Below are positions 42,301 through 50,537 of a stretch of DNA of 64,000 bases, in pieces. The stretch lies in NCBI GenBank assembly GCA_021404685.1, contig QWHC01000006.1:124001-188000 (forward strand), written 5' to 3'. Source of the DNA: Chloroflexi bacterium CFX4. Its GTDB lineage: Bacteria > Chloroflexota > Anaerolineae > Aggregatilineales > UBA2796. A program made the position numbers and the translations under genes. The first letter of the stretch is position 1. The number at the start of each line of letters is the position of its first letter. Under the pieces are notes generated by a model. That model worked only from the letters and a program-made list of their open reading frames with translations. It made no database searches and was not told where the DNA came from.

Positions 42301-42821
42301 TGAATATTGCCCTTACCTACGCTGATCAAGGGCGGATGGATGAGGCGCACGCCCTTGTTGTGCTTGTCAGCGGCGCGGCGCCTAATGATCCACTTTTTCA
42401 GCTTGTGCTAGGGCATGTTTACCGTGCAGGTGGTGTTTACCAAAAGGCGCTGGATGCCTACGCGCAGTGTGTGATGTTGGCGCAGGCAGACGAGGCGCGC
42501 ATCTTGGTGCTAGAAGCACAGCTCAGCATGGCAGATTGTTCTTTTCGGCAGGGTAATTGGGCGCAGGCGGCACCCATGATTGAGTTATTTCTGCCGCACT
42601 GGAACGCTGATTTCATCCGCATTATGGAAGAACCGTTACGTATCTATCTAGCAGTTTACGAGATTTTGGCGGCACTGAAGCATCCACAGGCAGCAGCAAT
42701 TTTGGCAGAAGGCAAGGCGCTCTTGGCGCACTATGTTGAAAGCCTGCACGAGCCTGCCCTGCGCGAGTCGCTTTTGCGGCGGCGCATCGTGCAGGCACTG
42801 AACGGCATCGTGCAGGACTGA
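39327..42821 (+). CDS. Ser/Thr kinase-AAA ATPase-TPR regulator
   Basis: 1164 residues. Kinase domain (about 1-265): GQGGMGVVYRAYD, ALKSI, HRDLKPANVLID, DFGLAAL. AAA_16/NACHT-like ATPase (about 285-560): GGESGVGKSRLVREV near 316 and Walker B LLIVLEDFHQADSD. TPR-like helical repeats fill about 690-1150. The plan is that of large soluble signal-integrating kinases such as PknK/AcoK-like proteins, but there is no C-terminal LuxR HTH. Preceded by a 219-bp gap in which I see no further gene. Confidence 0.85.
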   Translation: MITERYELFETIGQGGMGVVYRAYDRLTHTHVALKSIAALSPHLSPAARDALGTDLNLALSHEFQLLATMRHPHVISVLDYGFGEDRRPFFTMELLTNAQSILSAARNLPFADQVRLLGQTLQALSYLHRRGVLHRDLKPANVLIDSRGQAKVLDFGLAALADRVEGAAGTLGYIAPEVFQGGKATAAADLYAFGVIAFEVFSGAPFFDPNKPTTSWVNRLTTYHAPEVGNLPVPDAMRALVLRLMAAEPAARYTDAHSTLESLYAAAELPLPQENAPIREGFLQSARFVEREAEIRLFTNALENLLKGEGSTWLVGGESGVGKSRLVREVRAHALVRGVPTAVGQAELQNGAPFQAWQPILKVLALKAQPTAQQLGVLRAVVPDLADWSRQSAEMPQPLPPSAAQDRFFAAVSALCQQHASPLLIVLEDFHQADSDSLALLGWLTRLKLPNLLIIATYRDDEAPHLTEAMPQAYPLRLVRLSEEGVRQLSSSIVGQLSPSLVQTLWRETEGNAFFLVETIRTLAEEAGYLAHVSNAPMPEQIEADAVRHVVANRLARVPAAARHMVDMAAVGGRWLNLPLLAEVGIADCERLVEHCAEFAVFEVSEGRWRFSHDKLREGVLARLAPDQRRTLHQQVGEALERLTNGDSLLPVVELAHHFAQSGDESREQRYVVLAARQAADQFANNTALGYIARALALMPVDQHQARYDLLLLREGVYNLQGERVLQAADQDALATLAEQIGSPRLQAEVAVRRTNLYEVTGRFRLARQQGETAIALAQAADAPHLEAEARFRLGRTYRRLRQFEQSVEQLQQSVALCRQHGLAALESDALRATGFTLSEMRRYQEARTHLEAALTLATRIGHRISQGLTNIALADTLNRLGELENARHCADEGLRLCQQTGDRWGESWAYANVGVIFAIRGQLGEALAAFQQSEALAEATQEIGTQMMVLVAISDIYRICGALPEALSTYQKSQQLAAAHQIAVPNFMHLNIALTYADQGRMDEAHALVVLVSGAAPNDPLFQLVLGHVYRAGGVYQKALDAYAQCVMLAQADEARILVLEAQLSMADCSFRQGNWAQAAPMIELFLPHWNADFIRIMEEPLRIYLAVYEILAALKHPQAAAILAEGKALLAHYVESLHEPALRESLLRRRIVQALNGIVQD

Positions 42822-42831
42822 TAAGCTATCG

Positions 42832-44250
42832 TTAGCCGGCAGCAGGCGTATCTGTCAAGCCGCCGTCGGTCATGGCGCGTGCATCTAGCGCCTTTTCTGC
42901 CGCTTCGTGCGTCATATAGCCAAGTTCAACGACAACCTCGATGATGCTCTTGTTCTCTGCCATCGCCTTTTTAACAACTTCCGCGCCCTTCTCATAGCCG
43001 ATGATCGGGTTGAGCGCTGTCGCAAGGATGGCGTTCTTGGCAAGCCAGCCCGTCGCTTTTTCACGGTTCACGGTGATGCCGCGCACGCATTTCTCGGTGA
43101 AGGCGCGCACCGAACCGATCATGACGTGCATTTCCTCAAACAGGCAGTGCGCGATGATTGGCATCATCACGTTGAGTTGAAGCTGCCCTGCCTGCCCGGC
43201 GTAGGCGATGGTCGTATCATGCCCTAGCACATAAAACATCGCCATGTTGAGCATCTCTGCCAACACTGGATTGACCTTGCCCGGCATGATGGACGATCCG
43301 GGCTGCACAGGTTGGAGGCGAATCTCGTCCAAGCCGGTGGAAGGTCCCGAACTGAGGAGGCGGAAATCGTTGGCGATGCGGATCAAGTCTTGGGCAACGG
43401 TGCGGATGGCGCCGCTGAAAAAGACTGCATCCTGCATACTCGCCATACTCTCGAACAGGTCATCGCTGGTTTGCAGTTCCATGCCCAAAAATTCGCCCAG
43501 CCGCTTGACCATGCGCGCATGATATTCCGGGTGTGCGTTCAAGCCGGTACCCGTGGCAGTGCCGCCAATGCCCAGCCGCTTCAGTCCCTCCGCCGCCACC
43601 AGCAGCTTTTCGATGTTGCGTTCAATCGTCTTGGCATAGCCACCGAATTCCTGCCCCATACGGACAGGCACAGCATCTTGCAGGTGTGTGCGCCCACTCT
43701 TAACCACATCGTCGAATTCGGTCGCCTTCTCGCGCAGCGCGTTTTGCAGGTCGCGTAGCGTCTCCACCAGTTCATTTAAGCGCCACAGCGCACCGACGCG
43801 AATAGCGGTTGGGATGGTATCGTTGGTGCTTTGCGCCATGTTCACATGGTCATTAGAGCGCACGGGCTTGTCTTTGGCGGGCGCGCTGAGTGCATATCCA
43901 AGCAGTTCGTTGGCGCGGGCAGCGATGACCTCGTTGGTATTCATGTTGTGGCTGGTGCCAGCGCCTGCTTGGAAGGGATCAACCACGAATTGATCATGCA
44001 GCTTACCGTCCATAATCTCGGCGGCGGCGGCATCAATGGCTTGAGCAAGCTGTGGCTCTAGCAAGCCAAGCGCACCGTTGACGTTGGCTGCGGCGCGCTT
44101 GATAGCTGCCATAGACCAGATGAAGGCAGCGTAAGGCTTCAAGCCGCTGACGGGGAAATTTTGCACGGCGCGCTGCGTCTGCACGCCGTAGTAGGCGTTG
44201 GCAGGCACTTGCAGTTCACCGAGTGAGTCTTTTTCGATACGAAAGGTCAT
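42832..44250 (-). CDS. Aspartase/fumarase-superfamily lyase
   Basis: 472 residues with the superfamily signature GSSIMPGKVNP and the blocks SGRTHLQDAVPVRMGQEFGG and VNMAQSTNDTIPTA. The catalytic loop and the AGQAGQLQLNV segment look like aspartate ammonia-lyase, while LNPIIGYEKGAEVVKKA is fumarase-like. I therefore leave the choice open between aspartate ammonia-lyase (AspA) and class II fumarase (FumC). Single gene, divergent from the GH13 gene. Confidence 0.8.
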   Translation of the reverse strand: MTFRIEKDSLGELQVPANAYYGVQTQRAVQNFPVSGLKPYAAFIWSMAAIKRAAANVNGALGLLEPQLAQAIDAAAAEIMDGKLHDQFVVDPFQAGAGTSHNMNTNEVIAARANELLGYALSAPAKDKPVRSNDHVNMAQSTNDTIPTAIRVGALWRLNELVETLRDLQNALREKATEFDDVVKSGRTHLQDAVPVRMGQEFGGYAKTIERNIEKLLVAAEGLKRLGIGGTATGTGLNAHPEYHARMVKRLGEFLGMELQTSDDLFESMASMQDAVFFSGAIRTVAQDLIRIANDFRLLSSGPSTGLDEIRLQPVQPGSSIMPGKVNPVLAEMLNMAMFYVLGHDTTIAYAGQAGQLQLNVMMPIIAHCLFEEMHVMIGSVRAFTEKCVRGITVNREKATGWLAKNAILATALNPIIGYEKGAEVVKKAMAENKSIIEVVVELGYMTHEAAEKALDARAMTDGGLTDTPAAG

Positions 44251-44414
44251 GCGGAATGCTCCTGTTTTCTAAGTAGATGCAGAAAAGGTTATGTTGGTAT
44301 TCTAGCGCGCAATGGGCAGCTTTCACACCTACATTGCTCAAGTCGGGCGTTCTGTGGCATAATAGCCCTTTGCCCATAGAAATTTTTGCCAAGAAATTCG
44401 GAGAAAGAGCCGCT

Positions 44415-45914
44415 ATGCCGCTGCGCCGCAATCCGTTGCTGTATGAGATCAATACCTGGGTATGGCTGAACGACCTCAGCCAGCGCTATCAGCGCCCACT
44501 GACCCTAGAGACCGTGCCTGATGAAGTCTTTGATGAACTTGCTGCCCTGCATATGGATGCTATCTGGTTGATGGGCATTTGGCAGCGCAGCCCACACGGG
44601 CGACAAGTGGCGCGCCACCTAAATTTTCTGCTAGAAGAATACCGCCGTGCGCTGCCAAGCGTCAGCCAAGAGCAGATTATCGGCTCGCCCTATGCCGTCT
44701 ACCGCTATGAGGTTGATCCGCACTACGGCGGACGCGAGGCGTTGGCAGCCTTCCGCCAAAAGCTGGCAGCGCACGGCATGAAACTGATCTTAGATTATGT
44801 GCCGAACCACGTGGCAATTGACCATGATTGGACGGTGGAAGCGCCCGATGCGCTTATTGAAGTGAGCGCAGAACAGGCAGCCGCTCAGCCGGGCATGTAT
44901 TTTGCCGCGCCGCGCCCAGAGGCAAACGGACGCTATTTCGCGCATGGGCGCGATCCGTATTTCCCAGCGTGGTCGGATACAACACAGGTTGACGCCTTCG
45001 CGCCGCGTGCGCGCCAAGTGACCCGTGAGACGCTCAACACAATCGCCCAGCAGTGCGACGGTGTGCGCTGCGATATGGCGATGCTGCTGGTCAGCCGCAT
45101 TTTCAGCAGCACATGGCAGCGCCCTGAACTGCCCACCCAAGAGTTCTGGGTAGAGGTCATCGGTGGCGTGCGCGCTCAGCACCCTGACTTTCTGTTCATG
45201 GCGGAGGTCTATTGGGATATGGAGGCGGATTTGCTGGCGCATGGCTTTGACTACGCCTACGACAAGCGCCTTTACGACCGCTTGCTGCACGAATCGCCCA
45301 GCAGTGTGCGCGATCACCTGACGGCGGCGCTCAGCTATCAGCGGCACATGGTGCGCTTTACTGAAAATCATGACGAGGCACGGGCGATGGCGAGCTTTGG
45401 GCGGGCGCGTGGGCAAATGGCGGCGCTGCTTTCTGCCACGCTGCCCGGCATGACACTTTTCTACGAGGGTCAGCTTGAAGGGCGGCGCGTGAAGCTACCC
45501 GTTCAGCTTGGCGCACGTCCCTATGAACCTGCCGATGCCGAAACGGTGGCGTTCTACCAAGCGCTGCTGGCGGAAGTGAACGCCGATATTTATCATGCAG
45601 GCGTCTTCACCCTGCTCGGCGTGCTGCCCTTGAATGGCGGCAGCCACACGGAGCCACTTTTTGCCTATACTTGGGCGCAGGGCGCGGAACGGCGTGTTGT
45701 GGTGGTCAACCTAAGCCGAGATAGCGCCGCGCAAGGGCGCGTTATGCTCGGTGATCCTGCGCTGGGCGGCGCGGCGGCATGGCGCTTTACGGATGCCTTC
45801 AATACAGCAGACTCGTTCCTAGTGCCAACCGACTCGCTGCTGACGGGCGGCTTATACGCCTCGCTGCCGCCAAACGGCTACAAGGTCTACCATCTGGCAG
45901 CCGCTGAGCGTTAG
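44415..45914 (+). CDS. GH13 alpha-amylase-family enzyme
   Basis: 499 residues, cytoplasmic. GH13 regions in order: LILDYVPNHV (region I), DGVRCDMAML with the nucleophile Asp (II), FMAEVYWDME with the acid/base Glu (III), FTENHDEARA (IV). Start ATG 44415 has GGAGAAAG upstream; upstream extension has no support. It acts on alpha-glucans or small maltosides; the exact specificity is not readable. The next gene (aroK) converges with a six-base gap. Confidence 0.85.
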   Translation: MPLRRNPLLYEINTWVWLNDLSQRYQRPLTLETVPDEVFDELAALHMDAIWLMGIWQRSPHGRQVARHLNFLLEEYRRALPSVSQEQIIGSPYAVYRYEVDPHYGGREALAAFRQKLAAHGMKLILDYVPNHVAIDHDWTVEAPDALIEVSAEQAAAQPGMYFAAPRPEANGRYFAHGRDPYFPAWSDTTQVDAFAPRARQVTRETLNTIAQQCDGVRCDMAMLLVSRIFSSTWQRPELPTQEFWVEVIGGVRAQHPDFLFMAEVYWDMEADLLAHGFDYAYDKRLYDRLLHESPSSVRDHLTAALSYQRHMVRFTENHDEARAMASFGRARGQMAALLSATLPGMTLFYEGQLEGRRVKLPVQLGARPYEPADAETVAFYQALLAEVNADIYHAGVFTLLGVLPLNGGSHTEPLFAYTWAQGAERRVVVVNLSRDSAAQGRVMLGDPALGGAAAWRFTDAFNTADSFLVPTDSLLTGGLYASLPPNGYKVYHLAAAER

Positions 45915-45920
45915 GCTTGC

Positions 45921-46445
45921 TTAGCGCCGCCACACATTCAGCACCGCTTCCGAGACGCCATAGGGCGAAAGCTGTGCGGTCTCGATGTGGTGCGGCACGG
46001 CGCGGTATGCCTCTGCGCGGGCTGCCAAGAGCGCTTCAATGTGGGCGGTGAGGTCACCGTTGGGCGGATTTGCTAACAGTGGGCGGTCAGTTTTGCCTGC
46101 GAGGCGGCGTGCCAATTGCTCAGCGGGCAGGTCAAGGCAGATTAGGCAGCCAGCACGGGCAAGCGTTTCACGGTTGGCAGCCTCCAGCACCATGCCACCA
46201 CCAGTCGCAATCACATGGTAGCGCCAATGTGCTGCAATTTCGGCGCATAGGTCGCGCTCCATTTGGCGAAAGGCTGCCTCACCGTCCTCTGCGAAGATGG
46301 CGCTAACACGCTTGCCGCAGCGCGCCTCGATCACCTGATCGGTATCGGCGAATTGCCAGCCAATGCGTGCTGCCACCAGCTTCCCGATGGTCGTTTTGCC
46401 CGTCCCCATAAAGCCGCACAAGATGATGTTACGAGACCTGCCCAT
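45921..46445 (-). CDS. aroK: Shikimate kinase
   Basis: 174 residues from ATG 46445. Walker A GFMGTGKTTIGK, the shikimate-binding D in FADTDQVIE, ATGGGMVL and the lid KTDRPLL are typical. It phosphorylates shikimate for aromatic amino acid synthesis. A longer frame to 46499 has poor start context. Confidence 0.92.
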   Translation of the reverse strand: MGRSRNIILCGFMGTGKTTIGKLVAARIGWQFADTDQVIEARCGKRVSAIFAEDGEAAFRQMERDLCAEIAAHWRYHVIATGGGMVLEAANRETLARAGCLICLDLPAEQLARRLAGKTDRPLLANPPNGDLTAHIEALLAARAEAYRAVPHHIETAQLSPYGVSEAVLNVWRR

Positions 46446-46513
46446 AGCCGCCTTCGTGGTATGATAATTTGCGTGTATTATAATCGAAGCCGCCTGCACG
46501 ATGGAGTCCGGAT

Positions 46514-47341
46514 ATGGCTGACAGCCCTGATCTAAACGCTGCCCTAACCCTTGCCGAAAGCGCCGCCCGCCGCGCTGCCGCCCTGCTGCTAACCTACTTC
46601 CGCGATCCGAAATTGAAGGTGCAGCAAAAAGGCGCTACCGATTTAGTGACAGAGGCAGACCGCCATTCGGAACGCCTGATTGCCGAGATGCTGTTAAGCG
46701 CCTACCCTGATCATGCGCTGATCGGCGAGGAAGGCGGCGCGCAGGGCAACACACAGGCTGCTTTCCGCTGGCACGTTGATCCGCTGGATGGCACCACCAA
46801 TTTCACACGCGGCATTCCCTACTTCGCAGTGAGCGTTGCCCTCAGCGATGCTCATAATTTGCCGTTGGTCGGCGTCGTCTATGATGTGGTGCATGAAGAA
46901 TGCTTCAAAGCGGTGCGCGGCGGCGGTGCGCGCTTAGGGCGCAAAAAGCTGCACGTCAGCAAGACGCGCAAACTGGCAAGCGCTCTGCTGGCATCAGGCT
47001 TTCCGGGCGATAAGCGCGTGAACCCTGATAACAACACGGAAGAATGGGCGTGTTTTGTGCCGCGCACGCAATCGGTGCGGCGGATCGGCTCTGCCGCGCT
47101 GGAACTGTGCTACGTGGCGGCAGGGCGCTTTGATGGCTATTGGGAATCGCGGGTGAATACGTGGGACGTGCAAGCCGGCTTGCTGATGGTCGAAGAAAGC
47201 GGCGGCAAACTCACCAATTATCGCGGCAGGCAAGAAGGTATCTACGATGGCGCACAGATCGTCGCCAGCAACGGGCGCATTCACGAGGAAATGCTAGAGG
47301 TGCTGATCCTTGGCGATGCAGCACCACGTCCGCACGGCTGA
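46514..47341 (+). CDS. Inositol-monophosphatase-family phosphatase
   Basis: 275 residues with metal-site motifs GEEGG, DPLDGTTNFTRG and WDVQAGLLMVEESGG. Similar to SuhB-type inositol-1-monophosphatases; it could also act on other sugar phosphates or PAP. Divergent from aroK. Confidence 0.85.
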   Translation: MADSPDLNAALTLAESAARRAAALLLTYFRDPKLKVQQKGATDLVTEADRHSERLIAEMLLSAYPDHALIGEEGGAQGNTQAAFRWHVDPLDGTTNFTRGIPYFAVSVALSDAHNLPLVGVVYDVVHEECFKAVRGGGARLGRKKLHVSKTRKLASALLASGFPGDKRVNPDNNTEEWACFVPRTQSVRRIGSAALELCYVAAGRFDGYWESRVNTWDVQAGLLMVEESGGKLTNYRGRQEGIYDGAQIVASNGRIHEEMLEVLILGDAAPRPHG

Positions 47342-47352
47342 TCGGCACTCCG

Positions 47353-48972
47353 CTAGGCATCCTCTGCCAACAGGCGGTGAATCTTGAGCGAGAGATGGAC
47401 TGCCAAGCGCACATCAGGCTGATTCAAGTCCAGATCGAGGATTTCTTGAATACGGTTCATGCGGTAAAAGAGCGTGTTGCGATGCACGCTCAGCTTTTCG
47501 GCGGTTTGGGTGGCGTTGCCATGCGCCTCAAAGAATGCCTCCAGCGTTTGGAGCAGGTCGGCGCGTTGGCGCTCATCATGCTCCAGCAGCTTGCCGATCA
47601 TCTTATCGCGCAAGCCGAGCAAGTCACTTCGCAGATCGTCCCGTGCCAAAAGTGTGTAAATGCCGAGATCAGCCGTATATAGGGGCTGCTGGGCGCGCAA
47701 ACGGCGGGCAATTTTGGCGGCGTGAGCGGCATCGCGGTAACTCAGACTCCACTTGGCAATGCGTTCTGCCACGCTGCCAATGCCCACTGCCAGCTTACCG
47801 CCCTTGTATTCGCGGTTGGCAGCCTCCAGGACAGACTCGGCAAAGGCGCGGGCCTGAGCCACCAATGCACGCGGATCAGCTGTGAAGAACAGGCGTAGTT
47901 CTTCCTCACGCAGATAGACCAATGCCTGTGCATTTTTACTCTGCAACACACTGTTGACGAGCGTTTCCAGCCGCCTGCCAGACGGGCGCTTATCGCCGTG
48001 CCACATCATGACGATGGCGACGTGCGGCACGTTCATATCATGGCGGAAGCGGTCGCCTTCGGCAAGCGCTTCTGCCTCGCTGAGCGTGCCTGCCATCAGG
48101 TTATGCAGAAAGTCGCCACGCAGGCGCTTCTCCGCCTCGCTGATCGTCTTCTGGCGCGCCATCTCTAGGGCGCAGATGGTTGCCCCGTGCTGCAAGACCA
48201 AGCGATCTAGATCGGTGAAGGGCGCGCCGCGTGTGACGGCGGAAAGGTAGCCGCGCCCAACGCCTTGCGCCACGATGGGCGTCACCAAGCGCGCCAAACC
48301 GTCGTTCCGCAGCGTTTGGGAATGGCTTACGGCAGTGTGGCGCGGCAAGCGGTGACGGTTGCTCAGTGCATGCGGCAGCTTAGCGCGATCTTTGAGCAGG
48401 TCTAGCACGCTTTCCCAGTCGTTAGCAAGGTCGGGCGCGGTGCTATGCGTTTGTACGCGCAAATGTTTATCCTGCACCACAATGCCCTTATGCAGAAAGC
48501 TGCCAAGCGCCTGCACAATGCCCTCCAAGCCGACGTTTTCTGTGGCAATCCCGATCAATTGCTCGTAGATTTGTGTGCTGCGGCGCTCAAAATGCCCATG
48601 CCGATCCAGCAGCAAGCCGATGATCAGGCGCTCAATATCGCGCAAGCGGCTGCCATGCGGCAATGCGATCAAGGGCAGGTTTTCCGCCTCTGCAAGGGCG
48701 ATCAGCAGGGGGTCAATCGGCGGCAGCATGGCAAGGGCGGCAACATTGGCAGCGCGGCAGGCGGATAAAAAGGTGCTTGGGTTAAAGGGCTGCTCCGTAG
48801 GTGCTAAAAGCAGCAGTTCGTCCCCTTCAAGGTAGGGCAGCGGCACTTCCGCGTTGACGGTGATCACCCAGCGCACCGAACGCTCAACAGCACGTGGCGC
48901 AGCCACAATGTGCGCGTTCAAGGGTAGGGCAAGCCTGCAAATTTCAGCAACGGTAAGCGGTGCGGCTTCCAT
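47353..48972 (-). CDS. PucR-family transcriptional regulator
   Basis: 539 residues. N-terminal PucR-type domain (LTVAEICRLAL ... GDELLLLAP), a GGDEF-like/CdaR middle region and a C-terminal HTH_30 (ATQTAEKLSVHRNTLFYRMN, RIQEILDLDL). Such proteins often control purine, amino-acid or glycolate use. I chose ATG 48972 with AGG nine bases upstream; TTG 48990 or ATG 48978 are alternatives. Confidence 0.85.
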   Translation of the reverse strand: MEAAPLTVAEICRLALPLNAHIVAAPRAVERSVRWVITVNAEVPLPYLEGDELLLLAPTEQPFNPSTFLSACRAANVAALAMLPPIDPLLIALAEAENLPLIALPHGSRLRDIERLIIGLLLDRHGHFERRSTQIYEQLIGIATENVGLEGIVQALGSFLHKGIVVQDKHLRVQTHSTAPDLANDWESVLDLLKDRAKLPHALSNRHRLPRHTAVSHSQTLRNDGLARLVTPIVAQGVGRGYLSAVTRGAPFTDLDRLVLQHGATICALEMARQKTISEAEKRLRGDFLHNLMAGTLSEAEALAEGDRFRHDMNVPHVAIVMMWHGDKRPSGRRLETLVNSVLQSKNAQALVYLREEELRLFFTADPRALVAQARAFAESVLEAANREYKGGKLAVGIGSVAERIAKWSLSYRDAAHAAKIARRLRAQQPLYTADLGIYTLLARDDLRSDLLGLRDKMIGKLLEHDERQRADLLQTLEAFFEAHGNATQTAEKLSVHRNTLFYRMNRIQEILDLDLNQPDVRLAVHLSLKIHRLLAEDA

Positions 48973-49099
48973 GACCATGAGCCTATCCAAAGTAGATCAG
49001 TACAGGGCATAACTATAGCCCTACGGCTAGGCTTTGGCAAAAGGCACAAATATGGCTACAATTGGGCGCGTTTTATTAGGGGATGAGGATTGTTTGATT

Positions 49100-50488
49100 A
49101 TGACAATGACAAAACGGCTGCGTATTATCACGCTCTTTTGCTTGATTGCGGCGCTCTTTGCCTCCAGCATGGCAGGGCAGGTGCAGGCACAGTTCACCAT
49201 CACTGGCACGGTGACGGTTGATGAACTTTATGTACGTTCGGCGGCGTCGCGCAGCGGCGCTGTGCTGGATACGCTGCGGGCAGGGCAACGTATGGAAATC
49301 AGCGGGCGTTCATCCATTCGCGGCTGGGGCTATGGGCGCACCGAAGCGGGTGCGGTCGGTTGGGTTGCCCTGCAATATTTGGAATTTCCCGCCAACGCCA
49401 ACCTGAACGATCTGCCCATTGTGCCGCCAGACGCACCGACCAATCCAGCAGGCGGGGCGGGCGCGCCAGAGGCACCGCCTGCGGCACCACCGGCTGGCGG
49501 CGATTCGGGTGGCGGCGCACCACCGCCTGCGGCACCGCCACCGGCTGCCAGCGGCGCCAATCTGCGCGGCTTTGAGCTAGGCGGGCAAGTGCAGGGCTTG
49601 AGTCCAGCGACGGTCAACGCCATGCGGCGCGCCGGCATGACATGGATCAAGCGCCAGGCGAAAGAAGGCGACGGCGCCGCTTTTGGCTACATCAGCGAGG
49701 CAAAGGCGAACGGCTTCAAAATTCTGCTCTCGGTGATTGGCAACATTGATGCCGTCGTTGAGCCAGGCTATCAGGATACCTACGCAAACTTCGTTGGGCA
49801 GTTGGCTGCCGCCGGCGCGGATGCTATTGAGGTCTGGAATGAGCAGAATATTGACCGCGAGTGGAAGCGCGGCGCGATCAACCCCGTCAGCTATACGCAG
49901 TTGCTTGCCAAGTCCTACAACGCCATCAAGGCGAACAATCCGAATACATTGGTGGTCAGTGGCGCGCCAGCACCGACGGGCGCGGAAGGTGCCTTTGGCT
50001 CAGACCGCGTCTGGAACGATGATCGCTATGTGCAGGGTATGGCAGCCGCCGGCGCAGGGCGCTATGCCGATTGCATCGGTTTGCACTACAACGAGGGCAT
50101 TGTCAGCCCGAATCAGCGCAGCGGCGATCCACGTGGTGATAATTATCCGACGCGCTACTATGATGGTCAGGTGGCACGCGGCTTGAATCCGTTTGGCGGC
50201 AAGCGCGGCTGCTTCACCGAGCTGGGCTACCTCTCGCCACAGGGCTACGGACCGCTGCCGGGCAACTTCGCGTGGGCGGGCAACGTCACTGTAGAGCAGC
50301 AGGCGCGTTGGTTAGCAGAGGCTGCTTTGCGCGCTGCACAATCGGGGCGCATTCGCCTGATGATCGTCTTCAATGTGGATTTCACCTACTACGGCGCTGA
50401 TGATCCACAAGCAGGCTACGCCATGATCCGTCCCGATGGCTCTTGCCCAGCCTGCGATGCGCTAGGGCGTGTGATGGGCGTTCGTTAG
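49100..50488 (+). CDS. Secreted SH3-glycoside hydrolase
   Basis: 462 residues. Signal peptide (ITLFCLIAALFASSMAGQVQA), SH3-type domain (about 35-100, DELYVRSAASRSGAVLDTL), a Pro/Ala/Gly-rich linker (about 115-155) and a TIM-barrel domain. The barrel shows the clan GH-A pair: acid/base Glu in EVWNEQNI and nucleophile Glu in CFTELGYLS. Likely acts on cell-wall or matrix sugar; related to the partial gene at 63,622. Confidence 0.75.
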   Translation: MTMTKRLRIITLFCLIAALFASSMAGQVQAQFTITGTVTVDELYVRSAASRSGAVLDTLRAGQRMEISGRSSIRGWGYGRTEAGAVGWVALQYLEFPANANLNDLPIVPPDAPTNPAGGAGAPEAPPAAPPAGGDSGGGAPPPAAPPPAASGANLRGFELGGQVQGLSPATVNAMRRAGMTWIKRQAKEGDGAAFGYISEAKANGFKILLSVIGNIDAVVEPGYQDTYANFVGQLAAAGADAIEVWNEQNIDREWKRGAINPVSYTQLLAKSYNAIKANNPNTLVVSGAPAPTGAEGAFGSDRVWNDDRYVQGMAAAGAGRYADCIGLHYNEGIVSPNQRSGDPRGDNYPTRYYDGQVARGLNPFGGKRGCFTELGYLSPQGYGPLPGNFAWAGNVTVEQQARWLAEAALRAAQSGRIRLMIVFNVDFTYYGADDPQAGYAMIRPDGSCPACDALGRVMGVR

Positions 50489-50502
50489 AATGTTGCCTAC
50501 AA

Positions 50503-50526
50503 GGGCGGGATATGACTGTCCCGCCC
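50503..50526. terminator. Hairpin between convergent genes
   Basis: GGGCGGGA-TATGACTG-TCCCGCCC, a perfect 8-bp stem, in the 49-base gap between the stops at 50488 and 50538. Works in both directions by position; no long T-run. Confidence 0.6.
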
Positions 50527-50537
50527 ACGGTTGCGCC